Under the pieces are notes generated by a model. It was not told where the DNA came from and searched no databases. It saw nothing but the letters and a program-made list of their open reading frames with translations. Position numbers and translations under genes: made by a program. Positions 16,501 to 24,415 of a stretch of DNA of 34,176 nt are shown here, in pieces; position 1 is the first letter of the stretch, and each line of letters begins with the position of its first letter. This DNA comes from Magnetococcales bacterium (GTDB lineage: Bacteria > Pseudomonadota > Magnetococcia > Magnetococcales > JADFYX01): positions 1 to 34,176 of the forward strand of contig JADFZS010000056.1 in the NCBI GenBank assembly GCA_015232405.1, written 5' to 3'.

Positions 16501-17562
16501 TAATATTGTGTTGTAGTTGCGTCGATGAGTCGGATTACCTACTGTGTACCGACAGTGGCGTATCGCTTTTCTTTTCTCCTTGCGGATCTGTTCCATCAAG
16601 GATGTAAAGCTTTCGTCATGCTGGACATTGATCCTTAGAACGGTAACTTCCATAAGTAGGCCAATGGTTTTTTGCAGCTTGGCACTTGGGCGGTTTTGGA
16701 TTGGAGTACCGATGGAGAGGTCTCGGTTACCACTGACTCTGTATAATAGAGCAAAGGTCAGAGCGGCCAGGACGTTAAAGATCTCCATATCGGTTGTAAC
16801 GTCTCGGATACCAACTTCGGCAGAAAGAGTTTTTAATCTATTGGTTTGTTCTTGAGCTAGGTGGATGGAAACCCGTTTCACCGGGGATTGTTCTCGTAAA
16901 GGGGGTTTGCCATAAAAATGTACAGGAGGTACTGCATTCTGGATTTTTGAAACCCAATAGTCATGGTCTTTTTGATGTTGATCTGAGGTTCGATAGCGAC
17001 TTTCTAATTGGGTCACATCGCGGAACTGAGGCCACTTTTCCACCTGGCTCAATGTTCCTTGTTGGGCTACCCCATATAGCTCTCCACATCGACGAAAAAT
17101 CAGTGAGGCGGACCAGCCATCAGAAATGAGATGGTGTTGGTTAAGGAACCAGACATGCTTATGCTCACCCAAACGGATCAATGCAGCATCAAATAATTGA
17201 TTCTCCATATCCAGAGGTTGTTCACAACGATTTTTTATCCATTTATCTATAGCTAGGTCCGGGTCATCCCTAAGTGAGAGGTCTACCATTGTAAGGGGAT
17301 GTGAAATTTTATTTAGAACCCTGGGATCTGGTCTACCGGACTCGGTGATTCCTACAACTGTACGTAGGGCATCACTCTGTTCAACTACTTTCTCGAATGC
17401 TTGCTGAAAAAGAGTGGGCTCCAGAAGACCTTCTATGACCCAAGCGAACGGAGTGTTGTATAGGGGAACATCAGGGAATAGCTGCTGTCCAGCCCAAAAC
17501 AGATGTTGATGTTTTGTTAGTTCAATTTGCGCATACATAATTGACTGCTCATTGTATCCCAT
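13510..17562 (-). CDS. Single-module NRPS: C-A-PCP-TE, predicted glycine
   Basis: A 1350-residue peptide synthetase module. Condensation domain, about 12-450, has HHLISDG at 143-149. Adenylation domain, about 465-965, has YTSGSTGKPKG, YGPTETT, YRTGD and Lys956 in NGKIDRK. The specificity residues read D661-I-L665-Q704-L727-G-L751-I-W-K956, i.e. DILQLGLIWK, which I recall as a glycine code. The carrier domain has LGGDSLAVVQLL (Ser1013). The thioesterase, about 1075-1350, has GGRCFGG at 1148-1154, so the nucleophile is Cys1151 instead of the usual Ser; Asp1178 and the DHVTLFEEP histidine complete the triad. Because the protein begins with a C domain, it must take an acyl group from another carrier, possibly the free ACP at 29403-29639. 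The start codon is ATG 17560-17562 with AAAGG upstream. Confidence 0.93.
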   Translation of the reverse strand: MGYNEQSIMYAQIELTKHQHLFWAGQQLFPDVPLYNTPFAWVIEGLLEPTLFQQAFEKVVEQSDALRTVVGITESGRPDPRVLNKISHPLTMVDLSLRDDPDLAIDKWIKNRCEQPLDMENQLFDAALIRLGEHKHVWFLNQHHLISDGWSASLIFRRCGELYGVAQQGTLSQVEKWPQFRDVTQLESRYRTSDQHQKDHDYWVSKIQNAVPPVHFYGKPPLREQSPVKRVSIHLAQEQTNRLKTLSAEVGIRDVTTDMEIFNVLAALTFALLYRVSGNRDLSIGTPIQNRPSAKLQKTIGLLMEVTVLRINVQHDESFTSLMEQIRKEKRKAIRHCRYTVGNPTHRRNYNTILTLHNYSFENFHEFPTKHTWQFPGYWNNNEHLAIQVNNFNNADGFSIDLDMHTGLFNSFQQKQLTEHLQILLKAILENPHAKIDQAQLLTPFEQEFINSQVNDTYAPLPKELTIPSQFVCQVNRTPHQPAIAFLGDEMSYQQLNQAANRLANHLIKSNISKGTLVGLCLDRSLEMVVGMLGIHKAGAGFVPIDPKYPTERILYMLDDSKVPLLLTQEKYLGMVADHPAKKILLNLQSPELLDESNTDPDISIDEWSTAYVIYTSGSTGKPKGVKINHHALINFLASMAREPGIHQEDKLLAVTTICFDIANLEIFLPLVSGAQVILADEETAKNGLELRDFLNSNPISIMQATPATWEMLFSAGWSGNPKLKVLCGGEPLPMDLAQRLLACNGELWNLYGPTETTIWSTCRKIIPSDDRISIGKPIDNTQLYLLDNHFNKVPVGMTGELFIGGDGVADGYLNRPELNKERFLPTPFEKFGKGYLYRTGDSAQFSADGNLNFLGRLDNQTKIRGFRIELGEIETVLQKNFLVRQCVVHPFKDPQGHNQLVGFVIPHTTIPSTDKETDKPSGVTLLRYLREHLPDYMVPARITFLTAFPLTPNGKIDRKKLPEPIWDTLPRETSSVPPHTPTEKNLAKILQEILNLQEIGVHDDFFELGGDSLAVVQLLASIEKKFEIKLSLTVLERGANISKIAQKLDSLLLHTQNATSSSQLPSCLLSITEGELDQPIFFIPPAATTSVGFLQLARRLSPDFTTFGLQYPGMEDGDPPLDSVEKIADRFLADILRAQPEGEYVLGGRCFGGLVAYEIAHKLLKSGRPVKALLLMDTTLWKQGPMVLARQEFKQNNLASKGREIMRALQAIIRKLYYLQSRFRKNSSNDRLEAIGRTGLGWLREDFSVRLAIQRWLLNFSREGRKIRKIWDSNLTAGDSFTPKPSSANIIFFMNDHRTHNLQEKSQWYKLIGKQADYRVVNGTDHVTLFEEPFVQDLAHQIKEVIGRK

Positions 17563-17768
17563 GACCTTTTTAAAAAGTCAGTGTGGTTGATTGTATTTCT
17601 TATGTGCTGTGAACAACATACAGCTTCTTTGTTGAAAGGATGTGTTCTTTCTTTGCTGCTTATCAAACCTCTCAACAGGTCAGAAACATATACCAGCTCA
17701 TGATCATCTACAAATAAAATTTTGTGAATAGTTTAGTAAATTCAATTAATACCACTTTCCATCAATAT
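17563..17768. other. Intergenic region upstream of the NRPS
   Basis: About 206 AT-rich bases between the esterase gene and the NRPS start. It probably holds the NRPS promoter, but I see no convincing -35/-10 pair. No hairpin with a T-run was found after the esterase stop, so read-through from the upstream operon into the NRPS is possible. The dispersed cluster repeat is absent here. Confidence 0.4.
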
Positions 17769-20030
17769 TTATTCTGAGAGATTTTTTAAGGATTTGGCGT
17801 GAAAGTTGAAGACGCGCCCTTTATCGGCCTGATAATAAAGTTTAGGAGCGTGGCGCACACCTTCCAGAGTAAGAAATTCATGGGGGATCTTCAACTTTTC
17901 CAGGAGGCGGTGAAAACTTTGTATATAGCGACGAGTGCCATCTGCTCCTCCAGCTACTAGACGAACTGGAAGTCCCAAGGCTTTTATTCGATCCCGGTTG
18001 ACTTGAAACCAGTGAGCGGGAGTATTGGCCAGAAAAAGCTCCAGATCATTATTAAAGATAAATTCTAAAGTCTTGGCATCATGTCGTTTTGGCGGATTGT
18101 CTCTATCCAATAGTGCCCCACCATAGGTAGATACAGAACCAAACATATCTGGGTATTTTCCAGCCAGCTTCAAAGCACCAAATCCACCCATTGAAAACCC
18201 ATCCAGAAGTCGTCCTTTACGGTTAGGGATAGTCCGGAATTTAGAATCTACATGTGGAATCAGCTCAGTTATAAGCATTGTCTCTACCGGAAAGCGTCCA
18301 TCAAAGGAGTCACTATAAAAGCTAGCGCGGCCACCATTGACAAAAATCTGGATTATCTCCGGCAATACTCCCTGTTTAATGGCATCTTGCAGGAAAGATA
18401 TAAGATGTACCCCCCTGGATTCATCTCCCTGCTTACCGTGGAGCCAGTAAATTACCGGATAGCGTTTATTGTCATGACTATAGGATTTTGGCAAAAAGAT
18501 GGTGAATCCAACTTTCTGGCCCATGGCTTTACTGTTAAAGGTTTGGTGGCTGACTCCTGTTGGAGTGTGTCTGCCTGATGATGGTGGATTGACCCAGTTC
18601 CAGGTTTCTGGGGGAGAATCTACAGGGAAAGAGCCTTTTCTTTGTTGTTGATTGGCACCGTGTCTCCTCTGTTGTGACCATGAATTTTGCGGGCGATTGT
18701 TTTGACTGTCTCGCCGCCAGTTGTCTGATTTATTTGTAAAATTCATGCGGCCATTTTGAGGTTGCTGACGTGCAGCAGACCGTAAGTTGGTCTGCTGCCA
18801 GTTTCCTGAAGGCGAGTTGGAGTTGTCGGACTGACCTTGCCAGCGACGCTGACGCTCAGTTCGTCCGTTGCGTCGGGAATCCTCCCGATCTTTTTCGTCG
18901 AGGAAAGAGTGCTTTTTGGGGGGGGCGGATTTGGCTAATAGAGTTGGCGTTGATCTTTTTTCTTTAAGATTATTGGCTAACTGTTCTACAGTTTGCGCTA
19001 GCTTGGGGTATGTGGCATCTGCACCATATATCTCTATATAAGAGAGACCATAGGAGTTACCAATTGCACCGGCCTTTTTCAGCATGCTCACAGGGTCACA
19101 TGGTTTTTGGTGGCCATTCATTCTGCAGCTTTTAATGTTGCGTGCAGCACCAAGCATCTGCCCCCCGCGAGTAACAAGCTTGGGATCTGCCTTTAACAAG
19201 AGCTTCCAGCCATACAGTGCCTGCTCGGTTTTAGGATCTGGAGTGCTGGCAGACAGGTTGTTGCGTTGGACGGAGAAACGACCAGGATATCGAGTTGTTG
19301 CATAATCCAAGATCTCTTGAGCCACCTTGTCGGGTTGGTGCCCCATGCGGGAGGCAATGCGACCCATAGCCATGCGGACTGTCTGTTTTGGGAATGCCTC
19401 CATGGTAGTGTCCATAATTTTTTTGCAGGCATTGATAAGTTTTTCTGGGCTATATCCAAATTTTTGCCACTGTTTTGCGTCTTCCTCTGAAGCTGGAAAA
19501 TTCCAGTCATCGGTGGTGGCATTTGCACATTGAGTAGAGACCATCACCAGGTTGGGAAGGTTGGCAAGGTTTTTACCCATAACACGGATCAACCGCAGCT
19601 TGATCTTAAGGAATGTCGGATCCCAAAAAACCGGTATTGTTTCTATTTTTCCAGGATTTTTATGGAAGCGGTTGGTGTTGGTAAAACGGAACCACTGTAT
19701 TTTATTTTCATGTTTCAGCCATTTAGGTTGGAAAAGTCCTCCATCTACTACCACAAGACTGGTATGTTTCCCAGTATGAGCAACTCGTTTCAGTTCCTGC
19801 TTTAAGGTATCCCATTGGAAGTTGCCTTTTTCTGGTTCTAAATCACTCCAGTGGACGCGAACCACGATTCCATCCAGATGGGGATGTTCCAACAGCTTTT
19901 TAGCAATAGGACGACCTGCTGGGGTCAGGGCGTACAGACCTTGTGGAGCAGTTGCAGCCAAAATTGATCTGGGGGCTGCTATCAGCAGGTTAACCATCAT
20001 GATAATTGCAAGTATTAGGTGTCTATACAT
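17769..20030 (-). CDS. Exported two-domain protein: glycosidase-like barrel plus esterase
   Basis: A 753-residue secreted protein. Signal peptide at 1-26. Residues 28-360 look like a TIM-barrel glycosidase of the beta-galactosidase type (GIVVRVHWSDLEPEKGNFQW near 54-73), though I cannot place its catalytic acids with confidence. Residues 375-470 are a charged, Gln/Asn/Arg-rich low-complexity linker. Residues 500-753 are an alpha/beta-hydrolase of the esterase D/feruloyl-esterase kind, with PVIYWLHGKQGDE, nucleophile Ser613 in GFSMGG, Asp697 (GGADG) and His727 (GVRHAPK). It could trim, deacylate or acyl-transfer the cluster product outside the cytoplasm. The start lies four bases after the GT39 stop, with GGAG inside that gene's end, so they are coupled. 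Confidence 0.83.
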   Translation of the reverse strand: MYRHLILAIIMMVNLLIAAPRSILAATAPQGLYALTPAGRPIAKKLLEHPHLDGIVVRVHWSDLEPEKGNFQWDTLKQELKRVAHTGKHTSLVVVDGGLFQPKWLKHENKIQWFRFTNTNRFHKNPGKIETIPVFWDPTFLKIKLRLIRVMGKNLANLPNLVMVSTQCANATTDDWNFPASEEDAKQWQKFGYSPEKLINACKKIMDTTMEAFPKQTVRMAMGRIASRMGHQPDKVAQEILDYATTRYPGRFSVQRNNLSASTPDPKTEQALYGWKLLLKADPKLVTRGGQMLGAARNIKSCRMNGHQKPCDPVSMLKKAGAIGNSYGLSYIEIYGADATYPKLAQTVEQLANNLKEKRSTPTLLAKSAPPKKHSFLDEKDREDSRRNGRTERQRRWQGQSDNSNSPSGNWQQTNLRSAARQQPQNGRMNFTNKSDNWRRDSQNNRPQNSWSQQRRHGANQQQRKGSFPVDSPPETWNWVNPPSSGRHTPTGVSHQTFNSKAMGQKVGFTIFLPKSYSHDNKRYPVIYWLHGKQGDESRGVHLISFLQDAIKQGVLPEIIQIFVNGGRASFYSDSFDGRFPVETMLITELIPHVDSKFRTIPNRKGRLLDGFSMGGFGALKLAGKYPDMFGSVSTYGGALLDRDNPPKRHDAKTLEFIFNNDLELFLANTPAHWFQVNRDRIKALGLPVRLVAGGADGTRRYIQSFHRLLEKLKIPHEFLTLEGVRHAPKLYYQADKGRVFNFHAKSLKNLSE

Positions 20031-20034
20031 GGCT

Positions 20035-21669
20035 TTACTCCGTATTAGATGAGCTCATAATGGCTTTGCTCTGCTGCATAGCAGGGTTCACCCACAGATA
20101 TAAACTACCATCAAAACTCTCATCCACCATCTTCATTCTAGTAGTGACAAAATTGTATAAGTCGTCATCAATGTTGCTATGTGAGTTGGGGGCCTGTGCA
20201 AACCAAACCCTTTTTGAGTTTGCTAAAACCTCTTCCAGTTCTGCTTTTGAGCGTAGCACAGGGTTGCCTATCCATTTGTCAATATAGGCAAGTTTACTGT
20301 TTGGATGGAAAAAAATTGAAGCAATGCCAATATTTTGCAAATAATAATCGCCGGTTGTTCCAGTGTAAAGGGTGTGGGGAAAAGAGGCTTGGGTTAGGAC
20401 AACATCTCCTGGACGAAAATTATTTTGGAGGGCTGTAATCACCGAGCGAAAGCCAAATCCCCGTAGATCAGGCCGCAGCTCGTTGGGACGATTTTTTTGA
20501 AATCGCTCCATTAACTCCAAAGGGCGTACCCCCCAAGGAGTTGAAACGAGTAAAAAGTTTATGAGTAATCCCCCAATGATGAGAATTTTTGCAAGTTTAA
20601 CGGTAAATAAAGATCTGGCATCTCCAAGGTTTGTGGTAATCCGGTCCGCAAAGTGGATGGTGGTAGTCGCTGCGGCCAGACAGACCAAAGGGAGGAGAAA
20701 GAATATGTAACGTAGAGAATAGAACCCAAGTAGAAGCGTAATCGTTGCTATACTGATAAGTATTATAGTATGGAGGTAACGCAGGTGCCAATCTTTACGG
20801 TTGAAAATCAATCCGCCCAGAAAGAGCAGTGTTAACAGGACGTGGCTTTCGCTGGTCGACGATATAAAATAATACAGAGGGTCAAAGTTTACCTTTGACA
20901 GTCCCAGGCTGGCAAAGGAAATTTCTGAACGTCCACCGCCGAAGACACTATTAAAGGGCTCACGCATTAAAGTTCGGTAGGTCAATTGGCTGACAACCAG
21001 AAAAATTAGCAGGGTGCCAGCCAGCCAACTGTGCAGGTTGAGGAGCCAGTGCCACTGTCCCCAGCGCAACAAAAGGGCGGTTATGAAGACTACAGGCAGA
21101 ATAAATCCAGACCCTTCCCAGCTTAGATAGGTTGGAATATAGACCAGGAAGCTTATATAGAACCATTTAGCTGACACATTTTTGTCATAGAGTATTTTAT
21201 GTACCACCATGATAAAACTAAGAGCAAAAAATTGTAGCTGAGATGGATAAAAAGCGTTGCTGCCCCAGTATATTGCCCATGGCAGAAGAGCAAAGGTCAG
21301 AGCTGCAAAAAAACCGGTTCTTTGATCAAACAGGTTAACGCCAAAGCGATATATAAGCAGGGTGGTTCCTGTTGCGAAAAGTGATGCCGGGTAACGAACT
21401 GCAGCTTCCGAAAAACCCCCATGTAGCCACATGGAAAAAGCGATGGGGTAGGGGACCAACTCATAGGTGGAGATTAAAAATTCATCAAACCGTTGAGTAA
21501 TAAAAGGATAGCCGCGCTCCAGGACCCCTTTGGCAAACAAGACCATTGTTGATTCGTCTTGGGTGATAGAGGGAGCCTCGATCCCAATTTGCCGTACGGT
21601 AAAAGCCAATAGAGCTAATGAGATCTGGATTATGAATGGCGTCAAGGAGCGAGACAAAGATTCTTTCAC
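20035..21669 (-). CDS. GT39/PMT-type integral membrane glycosyltransferase
   Basis: A 544-residue protein with about 10-12 hydrophobic segments. The acidic ITQDEST motif follows the first segment (around residues 35-41), where GT-C enzymes of the ArnT/PMT clan carry their catalytic Asp/Glu in the first periplasmic loop. The C-terminal 130 residues are a soluble periplasmic domain (RPGDVVLTQASFPHTLYTGT). Such enzymes transfer a sugar from a polyprenyl-phosphate donor to an acceptor outside the inner membrane; the GT2 at 6387-7181 could make the donor. The start is GTG at 21667-21669, overlapping the upstream stop by four bases. The acceptor is unknown. Confidence 0.82.
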   Translation of the reverse strand: MKESLSRSLTPFIIQISLALLAFTVRQIGIEAPSITQDESTMVLFAKGVLERGYPFITQRFDEFLISTYELVPYPIAFSMWLHGGFSEAAVRYPASLFATGTTLLIYRFGVNLFDQRTGFFAALTFALLPWAIYWGSNAFYPSQLQFFALSFIMVVHKILYDKNVSAKWFYISFLVYIPTYLSWEGSGFILPVVFITALLLRWGQWHWLLNLHSWLAGTLLIFLVVSQLTYRTLMREPFNSVFGGGRSEISFASLGLSKVNFDPLYYFISSTSESHVLLTLLFLGGLIFNRKDWHLRYLHTIILISIATITLLLGFYSLRYIFFLLPLVCLAAATTTIHFADRITTNLGDARSLFTVKLAKILIIGGLLINFLLVSTPWGVRPLELMERFQKNRPNELRPDLRGFGFRSVITALQNNFRPGDVVLTQASFPHTLYTGTTGDYYLQNIGIASIFFHPNSKLAYIDKWIGNPVLRSKAELEEVLANSKRVWFAQAPNSHSNIDDDLYNFVTTRMKMVDESFDGSLYLWVNPAMQQSKAIMSSSNTE

Positions 21670-23090
21670 GACTCCTCCAGCAATCTTGGTTCGGGCAGTT
21701 TTTTTACTCTAGCCGTTGCTAAAAGAACGGTGGCAGAGAGCCAAGCTAGAATAAATATCCCAATTATATTGAATGTCGATAGGTTATAGAGTATGGAAGG
21801 GTCCAAACGTGGATCCTTGTCCACCATGAACAGAGCCCATAGAAACAGGGAGGTGATTGCTAATGGTTGGGAAAAGAGTAGAGCCCCTTGCCGCTGGGTA
21901 AGTCCTCCGAAGTGGCGGCAGAGCCATGCAAATAAAGCCCAACACAGGATGGTTAAGCACAGAATAAATAAAAATTTCCACGTCCTGTCAATCCATTGCT
22001 TAAATATAAAGTTAGTCGGATCTGATAACTCCGATAAAAATAGAGAAGGGGGTGAGTTGGAGATCTTGAACAGGGAAACAGCTCTTTTGTGGTCGGGAAG
22101 AAACCATTGTTGGTCGGATGAGAAAGAACGTACCGTCTGTGGAGTTCTTACCAAACCGGTGATGGCGATGCGGTAGGGAGATTCATCGTTCGAGGCCAAG
22201 ACAGTAACAGTATTGGTTCCATGGTGCAGATAGGGTGCAATGTTGAACACCCCCATTTTGGATCGAGAACTGGTCTGTCTATCAAAGGTAATGCCATTGA
22301 CGCTCAGACGGAAATACCCGTCAACACTTATCCCCAGCCACGCCGATATGATTCGATGTTCAGGAATGTTGAATTTTCTGGTAAAGCTGGTTGCATTTTC
22401 CAACATCCTTGGGGTCCAGATCCAGTATCCCTTATGCAGTTCCAATAAATCTTCGGCAGAGAGAACGGGTGCGATAACCGGGTTGGCAGGAGGAGTGTGC
22501 AGCATGGTCGGCATAGGCCAATGCACGTCATTGTAGTCCGGGTGTTTCCAAGTTATCAATCCGTTGCGTTGTTTTTTTTCACTATGTTCGGTGCGCCAGG
22601 CACTATTATTATCAATCAGGTCACGGCAGTAGTATCCTGCACACATAAGCCGGGCTATTCCTTGGGCAGGGACACCAGAGGTGGAGCTTACTGACCGGAT
22701 GGCTATGATGTTCTGCCCGGTTTTTAACTGCGGGGTAATATCCAAAGTCTCACTTGGTGTACCACCCATGAACTCCTGCCCGCCTACTTTTTGACCGTTA
22801 ATGAAGGCTTCAAAGGTGTCAGTAGCCGCCACGCTGATCGTGGCAAGTTTAGGCAGGCCGGAAAGGGTGATTTTTTTGCGCAGATAGAGTACCTCAGAGC
22901 CGCCTGGATATATCAGCCAAGCTGACTGCCCCCAATCCGGGGAGTTCACGGATGGTCTCCAAAAGCTTGTGCTACGCTCAAGTGCCTGTGTAAGCAAAAG
23001 GCAAAATAGAATAGAAATGAAAAGAGCCACCGCTATGTGGATCCTTCTTTGGTTATTGAAATTAGACTGATAAGAGTGTGGTTTGCTCAT
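21666..23090 (-). CDS. Membrane protein with galactose-binding-like beta-sandwich domains
   Basis: A 474-residue protein of unrecognised function. An N-terminal membrane segment lies at about 17-35. Two periplasmic beta-sandwich repeats follow, roughly 52-160 and 225-335. Each contains a W-I-W/YP start, LRKKITL or FTRKFNI strand, an F-x-x-FINGQ or FRLSVNGI loop and a LKTGQNIIAIR or LHHGTNTVTVLA strand. That is the pattern of the galactose-binding fold found at the N-terminus of rhamnosidases and beta-galactosidases. Three membrane segments occupy 370-465. It is coupled on both sides by four-base overlaps (ATGA with the upstream TPR gene, GTGA with GT39). A carbohydrate-sensing or complex-building role is likely. 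Confidence 0.7.
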   Translation of the reverse strand: MSKPHSYQSNFNNQRRIHIAVALFISILFCLLLTQALERSTSFWRPSVNSPDWGQSAWLIYPGGSEVLYLRKKITLSGLPKLATISVAATDTFEAFINGQKVGGQEFMGGTPSETLDITPQLKTGQNIIAIRSVSSTSGVPAQGIARLMCAGYYCRDLIDNNSAWRTEHSEKKQRNGLITWKHPDYNDVHWPMPTMLHTPPANPVIAPVLSAEDLLELHKGYWIWTPRMLENATSFTRKFNIPEHRIISAWLGISVDGYFRLSVNGITFDRQTSSRSKMGVFNIAPYLHHGTNTVTVLASNDESPYRIAITGLVRTPQTVRSFSSDQQWFLPDHKRAVSLFKISNSPPSLFLSELSDPTNFIFKQWIDRTWKFLFILCLTILCWALFAWLCRHFGGLTQRQGALLFSQPLAITSLFLWALFMVDKDPRLDPSILYNLSTFNIIGIFILAWLSATVLLATARVKKLPEPRLLEES

Positions 23091-24409
23091 GATCCAGTCA
23101 ATGCCTTGAGAACTCGAAAATTTTCTGCCTCATCCAAATCTTTGCACTGCCAATAGGAAGCCCTTGCTAATTTATACTGCTTCTGTTTGGTCTGAGCATC
23201 ACCTATCGTACAGTGGATATCTGCCAAGTAGGATGAGTGGGTGATGGAGTTTGTTAGTTGTGTCAGCAATGTTATGGCGGTTCCAGGATCCCCCATGTCA
23301 AGATAGGTTTGAGCAACATAAAACAGGGTTGTATGACGTCTGTCCAACCTGGATGCTTCAATAAATGCGTTTAATGCTTGGTTTAGCATCTTCTCTTTTG
23401 CGAAAATTAACCCTTCAAATACCCAAAGTTTTGCTAAAGTGTGGTTTATATCATTAACAAGTTGCTGTTCCAGGGGGGTGAAAGGGCCTGGAAGATTGAT
23501 GGTTTCCAGCGCTTTCAGTCTTAACTTCCTTGTGAGCGGAACAGCCTGATTAGAGTTGCCGGCTGTTTGAGACAGTGTGCCAGCCAACACCGAACCAAGA
23601 TTGTTGAAAGGGTGTTCGATATTGGTATAAGTTTGCGAAAACTTGATTAGGAATGGTGTGGAATGGCCTAATGCAGGGTTGTGAAAAAATGCTTTTTCAT
23701 AGTAGTAGCGGGCTTGACTCATCTCCCCGTTTAGCAAACTGGTATCCCCTTGTTTGTGCAGGATGTTGGAATCGATGATATCGGTTGCCGACTGATAGGT
23801 GAATGAAAGCAAAGTGACCATCATGCCCCCAATCACCAGAGAAATACCTTGGATGCCTGGAGAGCGTCCCTGGACAACTGCAATCAGTACCAAGTTTGCG
23901 GTCAGGCAGAATACCCACATCATGCTCAACATGGCAATACCAGCGAGGAGCTGCTCTATCGGTGTGTCAAATTGGCTTACGCTGATAAATGTTGGTTCCT
24001 GGTTAAGGTTTTTCATCATGTGTTCAGAGAGAAAAGTTGACAGCTGTTTGCGTTCATTGGTCTGGAGTATAGTTTCATTGAGCCAGTCTGACCGTCCAAA
24101 GGCAGCGTAAAGAGGGATGATTATCAGAATTGCGAGACTTGACCCCAGAGAGATTGCAGCCATGGGGCGGTAGATAAAAATCAGGACGGCCCCGGTAATG
24201 AAAAGAGATAAAAAAAGTATGGCAGGAAAGATTTTATAGTTGTAGATTTCCCATACAATCTCATGTCCACTAATTGCTTCGGTCAGCGGAAAGGTTATCC
24301 ATGCCCCCATGATACCGACCCTCGCAATCAGAATCAACAGAGCAGTAACGATTAATGTACCACTATTATTGGCTAATGTTGGTCGAGAAAAGGTAGAGGT
24401 AGCCTTCAC
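23087..24409 (-). CDS. Membrane protein with TPR-like C-terminus
   Basis: A 440-residue protein of unknown function. The N-terminal half has about five hydrophobic segments (near 18-36, 60-80, 84-106, 160-180 and 190-212). The C-terminal half is helical, with TPR-like units such as GDTSLLNGEMSQARYYYEKA, NQALNAFIEASRLDRRHTTL and KQYKLARASYWQCKDLDEAE. TPR domains bind partner proteins, so it may assemble the GT39 enzyme, beta-sandwich protein and flippase at the inner membrane. The start is GTG at 24407-24409, six bases after the flippase stop. Confidence 0.68.
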   Translation of the reverse strand: MKATSTFSRPTLANNSGTLIVTALLILIARVGIMGAWITFPLTEAISGHEIVWEIYNYKIFPAILFLSLFITGAVLIFIYRPMAAISLGSSLAILIIIPLYAAFGRSDWLNETILQTNERKQLSTFLSEHMMKNLNQEPTFISVSQFDTPIEQLLAGIAMLSMMWVFCLTANLVLIAVVQGRSPGIQGISLVIGGMMVTLLSFTYQSATDIIDSNILHKQGDTSLLNGEMSQARYYYEKAFFHNPALGHSTPFLIKFSQTYTNIEHPFNNLGSVLAGTLSQTAGNSNQAVPLTRKLRLKALETINLPGPFTPLEQQLVNDINHTLAKLWVFEGLIFAKEKMLNQALNAFIEASRLDRRHTTLFYVAQTYLDMGDPGTAITLLTQLTNSITHSSYLADIHCTIGDAQTKQKQYKLARASYWQCKDLDEAENFRVLKALTGS

Positions 24410-24415
24410 TGTCTT

